Origin: CAZSNT01 sp964607765
Lineage (GTDB): Bacteria > Verrucomicrobiota > Lentisphaeria > Oligosphaerales > JABHEG01
NCBI GenBank assembly: GCA_964607765.1
Contig: CAZSNT010000255.1
Span: forward strand, 1 to 10,526
Length of the DNA stretch: 10,526 nt
Reading direction: 5' to 3'
Positions 6,656-10,526 of the stretch are shown here, piece by piece. A model generated the notes under the pieces. The model did not search any database. It was not told where the DNA came from and was given only the letters and a program-made list of their open reading frames with translations. The position numbers were made by a program, and so were the translations under genes. The first letter of the stretch is position 1. Each line of letters opens with the position of its first letter.

Positions 6656-8127
6656 GTGCCGAGTATCCCCATTCCCTTCAGCAGTTCCAGAGCCCAGGAC
6701 TGCAGGGCGAACACCATGCGGTCCACCCACGGCTTGACCAGGAAGCCCAGGCCGACGAGTGCCCCACAGCCCCCTACAGCACCCAAGTCCAACCACGGTG
6801 TCCAGACACGGTAGCGCTTCACCAGAGCGATCAGGAAGGGATAGGTGAGCCAGGCCGAAGCGGCCACACCAGCGATCAGGCCCAGGGGCCCGAAGAAGTA
6901 ACGGCCCACCACCATGCCGACGATGAGGCAGAGCCAGCGGCACAGCTGGAACGCCATGAACCGCAACGAATTGCCTACGGCAAGCGGGACGTTGCTCAAC
7001 GTGAGGAGCATGACGTTTGCCACCGATCCGATGCTGAGTATCTGCAGCATGAGGCCGGCCTCTGCGTATCGCGTGTCGTACAGCACCTGCACGATCGTGT
7101 CCCCGAACACGATCAAACCGGCCAATACGGGGTAGCCGACAGCCAGGAATACGAGCCGGTACTTCCAAATTCGCTGCTCGTATTCGCAGGGGTCTTCCTC
7201 CGTCAGACGCGAGTACAGCGGGAACAACGCGTTCATGGACACTGAGGTGAGTGCGCTCACGACGGCCGTGGCGAGGAACAGCGCAATGTTGTAGACGCCG
7301 AGACGACCGATGTCGAGGCACTTGCCGAGAATCAGCCGGTCGCCCTGCGAGGCCAGGAACGAGAAGGCAGTGCTGAGGAAGATCCAGCGCCCAAACGAGA
7401 ACAGCTCCTTCCAGACTTCCGTGTCCCAGTGGAAGCGGTTCCGGATCCCGGGCAGGAACAGGTGGCTGAACAGCATCTTGAAGAACGCGGTGACCACCGA
7501 TCCGCCGAGCAGCGCCCAGACAGTCGGCACAGTGTAGGCCCACACCGCCATGACGACCAGGCCGATAACCTGTGAGACGATGCCGAGTATGGTCAGGCGC
7601 CCGAGCGCCAGCCGGCGGTTCTCCGTGTACAGGGCCGTGGAGTTGAACCCGGACAATATGCAGCTCAGCCCGGCAGCCGGCACCAGCAGCAGGAGTTGCG
7701 GCTGCTCGTAGAACGCCGCGACGGGCCACGCCACGATGCACCCGCACAGAGCGAGTACGAATCCGCGGATGACCTGCACCGTCCAAGCCGTATTGAGGAA
7801 GTTTGTTTCTTCGCCCCGCGGATGCTGGATGATGCTCGGGCCGAGCCCGAGATCGGAGAACATCATCAGGCCCTGCAGAAAGATGTTGACCAGCGCCATC
7901 AGTCCGAACGCTTCCGGGAAGAGCAGGCGTGTGAGGATCAGGTTGCTGGCCAGGCGAAAGACCTGCTCCACGGCGTAGCCGCCGAACGACCAGGCCGAGC
8001 CCTTGAGAAACGCGCGGCGCAGCGGCGAGGGGGCCGCCTGCTCATCGCCTGCCGTCGCTGCGGGCTCGACGGGGGGCAGGCCGGCTTCGTCGGGGACGCT
8101 GGGTTGTGCCTGTTCCGACATGCTCAC
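6652..8127 (-). CDS. oligosaccharide flippase, Wzx-like (MOP/PST superfamily)
   Basis: The protein has 491 residues from the GTG at 8127-8125, or 489 from the ATG at 8121-8119. A disordered, Pro/Glu-rich head (about 1-35) precedes a polytopic membrane protein with about 12-14 hydrophobic segments. The first region, with FLKGSAWSFGGYAVEQVFRL, then ILTRLLFPEAFGLMALVNIF and DLGLGPSIIQ, is the classic start of a polysaccharide flippase. Next come WTVQVIRGF, a second half beginning FSFGRWIFLSTAFSFLASQG, and GDRLILGK with YNIALFLA. Wzx proteins move undecaprenyl-pyrophosphate-linked repeat units from the cytoplasmic to the periplasmic leaflet. The GTG shares GTGA with the stop of the upstream GT4 gene, and its own TGA overlaps the next ATG, so it is coupled on both sides. 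Neither start has a strong ribosome site; the GTG is kept because of the 4-base overlap. Confidence 0.92.
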   Translation of the reverse strand: MSMSEQAQPSVPDEAGLPPVEPAATAGDEQAAPSPLRRAFLKGSAWSFGGYAVEQVFRLASNLILTRLLFPEAFGLMALVNIFLQGLMMFSDLGLGPSIIQHPRGEETNFLNTAWTVQVIRGFVLALCGCIVAWPVAAFYEQPQLLLLVPAAGLSCILSGFNSTALYTENRRLALGRLTILGIVSQVIGLVVMAVWAYTVPTVWALLGGSVVTAFFKMLFSHLFLPGIRNRFHWDTEVWKELFSFGRWIFLSTAFSFLASQGDRLILGKCLDIGRLGVYNIALFLATAVVSALTSVSMNALFPLYSRLTEEDPCEYEQRIWKYRLVFLAVGYPVLAGLIVFGDTIVQVLYDTRYAEAGLMLQILSIGSVANVMLLTLSNVPLAVGNSLRFMAFQLCRWLCLIVGMVVGRYFFGPLGLIAGVAASAWLTYPFLIALVKRYRVWTPWLDLGAVGGCGALVGLGFLVKPWVDRMVFALQSWALELLKGMGILGT

Positions 8128-9134
8128 TGACTCGTTTCGGCTGTTAGGGATTGTGCGAACGTCACCACGTCTTCTGCCATTCGGTCAGAGGTGTATTCGC
8201 GCGCCTTTGCCAGCCCGGCCGTCCGCAGACGCTCTTTGAGCTCAGTATCGGTCAGGACACGCTCAAGTTGCTGCGCAAGCGCGGGAACATCGCCGTCCGG
8301 GGCCACGAGCGCTGTCTGCTCGTGCAGCATGAACTCGTTCCCGCCGCCGCCGGTGAAGCCGACAACTGCACACCCGCAGGCCATGGCTTCAAGCGGCGGC
8401 AGGCCGAAGCCTTCGGGATAGCCCGTGGCGAGGAACACATCACACCGTTGGTAATATGCCGCCATCTCCTTTTCCGTGCTTGGACCGACGTGTTCAACGA
8501 TCTCCGTCTGTCTGCGTAACGGTTCAGGCAGCATGCTGACCGCATCCCGCGCTTCGTTGGCGTGCTTCCGCGCCAGGTACAGAACATGCCCGCTTGGTGC
8601 GGCTGCCTCCGGTGGGCAGAACACACCGTGATCGATGCCGTTGCGTACCAGAGGGCACGACAGCGACGAGCGTTCCGCCATGAATTGCCGGTTGTACTCC
8701 GAACAGGCGAGAAGGCTCGTGAAGCCCATGTCCTCATAGCGCCGCCCGCCTGTGCCAAGGTCGACAAGAGACCAGCCTTGCACGAACGCCACCTTTCGAC
8801 GGGTTCGGAAACGGGCGGCGAGTTGAGGCACCACCTCGGGGCAGACAACGATGTCGTCCTCGGTCACCATGCGCAGCGCTTCTGCTTCGGAGAGCGCCTG
8901 ACACTGGTGCGGGAACCAGTCCACAATGAAGTCGCCGCCAACGTGGACTGGGTGGGCCGTGAATCCGTTGCGTGAAAGAACGTCGCAGTGCAGGTAGATG
9001 ACCTTCACCCCCCCCATGGGCGCCTGTCTTCGGCCCGCCCGCAAGCGGCTCAGAAGGTACGAGAGACGACCTTCGCCTTCCCGGCGCGCCCGTACCACTT
9101 TGGGGAGGAGATAGAAGAAGCGTGTCGGACTCAT
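8124..9134 (-). CDS. GT4-type (GT-B fold) glycosyltransferase
   Basis: The protein has 336 residues from the ATG at 9134-9132, with GGGAAC a few bases upstream. A GTG at 9179 would add 15 residues without a better site. The N-terminal acceptor domain (about 40-165) includes VKVIYLHCDVLSRNGF and ends at LVRNGIDHGVF (162-172), the usual entry into the donor domain. The C-terminal donor domain holds YYQRCDVFLATGYPEGFGLP, the E-x7-E motif (Glu241, Glu249), then MACGCAVVGF (251-260) and GGGGNEF (262-268). These are the nucleotide-sugar-binding signatures of retaining GT4 enzymes. There is no membrane segment; it should act at the cytoplasmic face on the lipid-linked acceptor. It is compact for the family because the N-terminal domain is short. 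It is the first gene of the minus-strand operon. Donor and linkage cannot be predicted. Confidence 0.9.
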   Translation of the reverse strand: MSPTRFFYLLPKVVRARREGEGRLSYLLSRLRAGRRQAPMGGVKVIYLHCDVLSRNGFTAHPVHVGGDFIVDWFPHQCQALSEAEALRMVTEDDIVVCPEVVPQLAARFRTRRKVAFVQGWSLVDLGTGGRRYEDMGFTSLLACSEYNRQFMAERSSLSCPLVRNGIDHGVFCPPEAAAPSGHVLYLARKHANEARDAVSMLPEPLRRQTEIVEHVGPSTEKEMAAYYQRCDVFLATGYPEGFGLPPLEAMACGCAVVGFTGGGGNEFMLHEQTALVAPDGDVPALAQQLERVLTDTELKERLRTAGLAKAREYTSDRMAEDVVTFAQSLTAETSQ

Positions 9135-9205
9135 GCTTGTTCCCGGGATTGACTGGGGCTGTCCGCACCTGCTGAACACGGGAGGGACGGGGATTACACA
9201 GCCGG

Positions 9206-9234
9206 ACCTTAACCCGATTTACGGCCAATATCAA
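9206..9234 (-). promoter_or_regulatory. candidate sigma-70-like promoter for the GT4-Wzx-acetyltransferase-Wzy operon
   Basis: On the minus strand TTGATA (9234-9229), a 5/6 match to the -35 consensus, is followed after 17 bases by TAAGGT (9211-9206), a 3/6 match to the -10. The pair is about 70-100 bases upstream of the GT4 ATG and inside the least GC-rich part of the gap. The -10 is poor, so this is a candidate only. Confidence 0.3.
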
Positions 9235-9244
9235 GAGGGGACAG

Positions 9245-9266
9245 CCGGGCACTCGCAGTGCCCCGG
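9245..9266. repeat. intergenic hairpin
   Basis: GGGCACT (9247-9253) and AGTGCCC (9257-9263) form a perfect 7-bp stem with a CGC loop. CC (9245-9246) and GG (9265-9266) extend it past one bulged C. It lies just upstream of the minus-strand promoter candidate and has no T-run, so it may be an operator or part of a plus-strand leader. Confidence 0.4.
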
Positions 9267-9451
9267 TCATGGGAGGCGGTCAGGGGCTGCCCGCCGTACA
9301 TCCGGCAGTAGGCCGCACGGCCCCCGAGCGGCACGGGAGCATTCCCCTCCTCACGCAGCTGACCGATTACGCGCCTTGCACCCTCGAGTTTAGCCGCTAC
9401 TGTTTTCCGGTCATTCCCTGCTGTCTGCCAGTCCAATCCGGAGCCTGATCC

Positions 9452-10387
9452 ATGCCCCAAGTCAGCGTGCTGATGCCGATGAAGAACGCGGAGAAGTACA
9501 TCCGCAAGACGCTTGACTCCGTGCTCAGTCAGGAAGGCGTCGACCTGGAAGTGCTGGTTTGCGACGATGCGTCCACAGACCGCTCCGTGGAACTAATTGA
9601 GCAACTGCAGGATCCGCGGATTGTGATGCTGAGGAACCCGGGCAGTGGAATCGCCTCCGGTCTCAATCACTGTCTCGAGAAGGCGCGGGGCCAGGTGGTC
9701 ATGCGTTGCGACGCCGATGATCTCTACCCCCCCGGCCGTGTGAAGCGTCAGCTTGAACTGCTCGAGCAGCACCCGGAGTGCGGCGTGGTGTGCGGCATCT
9801 GTCAGACTATCGACGACAACGATCGGCCGGTCACGGAGCTGACCATCGAGGATCACGGCCACGAGATCACCGAGGAGATGATGACTGACGAGATGCGTGT
9901 CGGCATGCTCAGCTATGCCATCCGGACCGAGGCCTTGCGTCAGATCGGGTGCGCTCGCCCGTACTTCGTGGTTGCCGAGGACATCGATGCGCAGTATCGG
10001 CTGGCGGAGGCGTGCCGTGTCTGGTACGAGCCCGAGGTGTTCTACCTGTACCGGCTCAACCCGCAGTCAGTAATCCACTCCACCCGCAACGACTTCGTCA
10101 TGTTCTTCGTCAACACGGCGCGGGTGTTCCACGAGCAGCGCATCGCTACGGGGCAGGACGACCTGCAGCGCGGCTGTCCGCCGGAGCCGCCGCCCAAGCC
10201 GGAAGGCGACGTGCTCACGGCACGCAGGCACGAAAGCGACCTGTTGACCGGCGCCGCGTGGGAGGCCTACGACAAGGGCAGGAAGGGTGAGGGACTGCGG
10301 CTGGCCGTGCGTGCGCTGCGTGTGACGCCCTGTCGCATGCAGGCCTGGCGCAACGTGTTGGTGATGCTTCTTAAGCTGCCGTTCTGA
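9452..10387 (+). CDS. GT2 family glycosyltransferase
   Basis: The protein has 311 residues. The GT-A fold starts at once with VSVLMPMKNAEKYIRKTLDS (4-23), followed by VLVCDDASTD (34-43) for nucleotide binding and the metal-binding DADD (87-90) in VMRCDADDLYPPGR. The acceptor-side AEDID (175-179) is the likely catalytic-base region, and YRLNPQSVIHS (200-210) follows. These are the hallmarks of inverting GT2 enzymes of surface-glycan loci. A Pro/Glu-rich linker (about 242-252) leads to a small helical C-terminal part (about 262-309) ending in a short hydrophobic stretch, which may help membrane association. The start is supported by GGAG eight bases upstream. It is divergent from the GT4 operon and ends 16 bases before the repeat array. 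The sugar and linkage cannot be told from sequence. Confidence 0.93.
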   Translation: MPQVSVLMPMKNAEKYIRKTLDSVLSQEGVDLEVLVCDDASTDRSVELIEQLQDPRIVMLRNPGSGIASGLNHCLEKARGQVVMRCDADDLYPPGRVKRQLELLEQHPECGVVCGICQTIDDNDRPVTELTIEDHGHEITEEMMTDEMRVGMLSYAIRTEALRQIGCARPYFVVAEDIDAQYRLAEACRVWYEPEVFYLYRLNPQSVIHSTRNDFVMFFVNTARVFHEQRIATGQDDLQRGCPPEPPPKPEGDVLTARRHESDLLTGAAWEAYDKGRKGEGLRLAVRALRVTPCRMQAWRNVLVMLLKLPF

Positions 10388-10423
10388 GCCTTTGACCAAG
10401 TCAGCGTGGCGGCGTGGTGTTCC

Positions 10424-10442
10424 CCCAGGGATCCTCCCTGGG
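10424..10442. terminator. hairpin A of the repeat, possible terminator after the GT2 gene
   Basis: CCCAGGGA (10424-10431), loop TCC and TCCCTGGG (10435-10442) form a perfect 8-bp stem. It is 36 bases after the GT2 stop and repeats at 10492-10510. There is no T-run after it, so its use as a terminator is possible rather than shown. Confidence 0.4.
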
Positions 10443-10452
10443 CTGTGATGTT

Positions 10453-10469
10453 CCTCGCCGTTGGCGAGG
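10453..10469. repeat. hairpin B of the repeat
   Basis: CCTCGCC (10453-10459), loop GTT and GGCGAGG (10463-10469) form a perfect 7-bp stem within the first repeat copy. The second copy is cut after CCTCGC at 10526. The stem sequence is unrelated to hairpin A, yet both follow nearly the same ten-base header. Confidence 0.6.
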
Positions 10470-10526
10470 CGGCGTGGCGGCGTGGTGTTCCCCCAGGGAT
10501 CCTCCCTGGGCTGTGATGTTCCTCGC

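Larger units (their letters stand above)
9135..9451. other. 317-bp divergent intergenic region
   Basis: No gene is seen between the GT4 start (minus) and the GT2 start (plus); open frames here are shadows or upstream extensions. It contains an AT-rich pocket at 9209-9234 (minus-strand promoter candidate), a hairpin at 9245-9266 and a weak GGCGG/CCGCC inverted repeat (9275-9279 with 9290-9294). A second, poorer AT-rich stretch lies near 9386-9415, with TTGCAC (9376-9381) and TACTGT (9398-9403) as a marginal plus-strand promoter. GGAG eight bases before 9452 is the ribosome site of the GT2 gene. Confidence 0.5.
10404..10526. repeat. 68-bp tandem repeat, one full and one partial copy, cut by the window end
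   Basis: Bases 10404-10458 recur without a mismatch at 10472-10526, giving a 68-bp period. The first copy is complete (10404-10471) and the second is cut by the window edge after 55 bases. Each unit begins GCGTGGCGGCGTGG and contains two perfect hairpins. The period is not a multiple of three and no gene is seen across it. It starts 16 bases after the GT2 stop. More copies may lie beyond the window. Confidence 0.95.

Noticed and set aside
6656..7786. N-terminal 377 residues of a 582-residue minus-strand frame
   Set aside because: They overlap the flippase in another frame and show no domain. The real acetyltransferase starts at the internal ATG at 6655.
9162..9175. 14-base match to positions 477-490 (TCCGCACCTGCTGA)
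   Set aside because: One copy is inside a gene, the other intergenic. A single 14-mer recurrence is not unusual in a 10-kb GC-rich window.
10404..10526. CRISPR array
   Set aside because: The spacing region is repeated along with the rest of the unit, so there are no unique spacers, and no cas gene is present.
10404..10526. integron attC site
   Set aside because: There are two hairpins but no RYYYAAC/GTTRRRY core pair and no integrase or cassette structure.

Overview
The window is a chromosomal surface-polysaccharide (O-antigen or exopolysaccharide) locus from a GC-rich, apparently Gram-negative bacterium, coding on both strands. It holds a Wzx flippase, a Wzy/WaaL-type membrane protein and a polyisoprenyl-phosphate sugar transferase. 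A ferredoxin-ASKHA corrinoid-activator-like protein (RACE/RamA type) points to an anaerobic or corrinoid-using lineage. Together with the GC-rich, hairpin-bearing intergenic repeats this would suit a PVC-group bacterium such as Kiritimatiellota, but that placement is inference only.

Layout. (1) 1-188 is non-coding. (2) 189-3586, minus strand, is a two-gene unit. The upstream gene (2036-3586) is a three-domain protein: nucleotidyltransferase-like fold, left-handed beta-helix, sugar-transferase-like domain. It overlaps by one base the downstream corrinoid-activator-like gene (189-2036). (3) 3587-3741 is a divergent regulatory gap. (4) 3742-4491, plus strand, is an intact initiating sugar transferase. 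(5) 4508-4540 is a perfect 9-bp stem-loop between two convergent stop codons. (6) 4570-9134, minus strand, is a four-gene operon in which every junction overlaps: GT4 glycosyltransferase, Wzx flippase, CysE-like O-acetyltransferase, Wzy-like polymerase/ligase. (7) 9135-9451 is a divergent intergenic region with a hairpin and a promoter candidate. (8) 9452-10387, plus strand, is a GT2 glycosyltransferase. (9) 10404-10526 is the start of a 68-bp tandem repeat carrying two perfect hairpins per unit; it runs off the window.

How the genes work together. The plus-strand sugar transferase would load the first sugar phosphate onto undecaprenyl phosphate, and the GT4 and GT2 enzymes would extend the chain. 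The acetyltransferase could decorate a sugar, Wzx would flip the lipid-linked unit, and the Wzy-like protein would polymerise or ligate it. No Wza/Wzb/Wzc/Wzz export or length-control gene is in the window.

The oddest points are these. The sugar-transferase domain of the three-domain protein aligns well with the intact neighbour but has Arg-Phe where the catalytic Asp-Glu should be, and its nucleotidyltransferase signature is also eroded. A corrinoid-activator-type gene is translationally coupled to that protein. The terminal repeat appears to be built from a conserved GTGRTGTTCC header followed by hairpins of different sequence.
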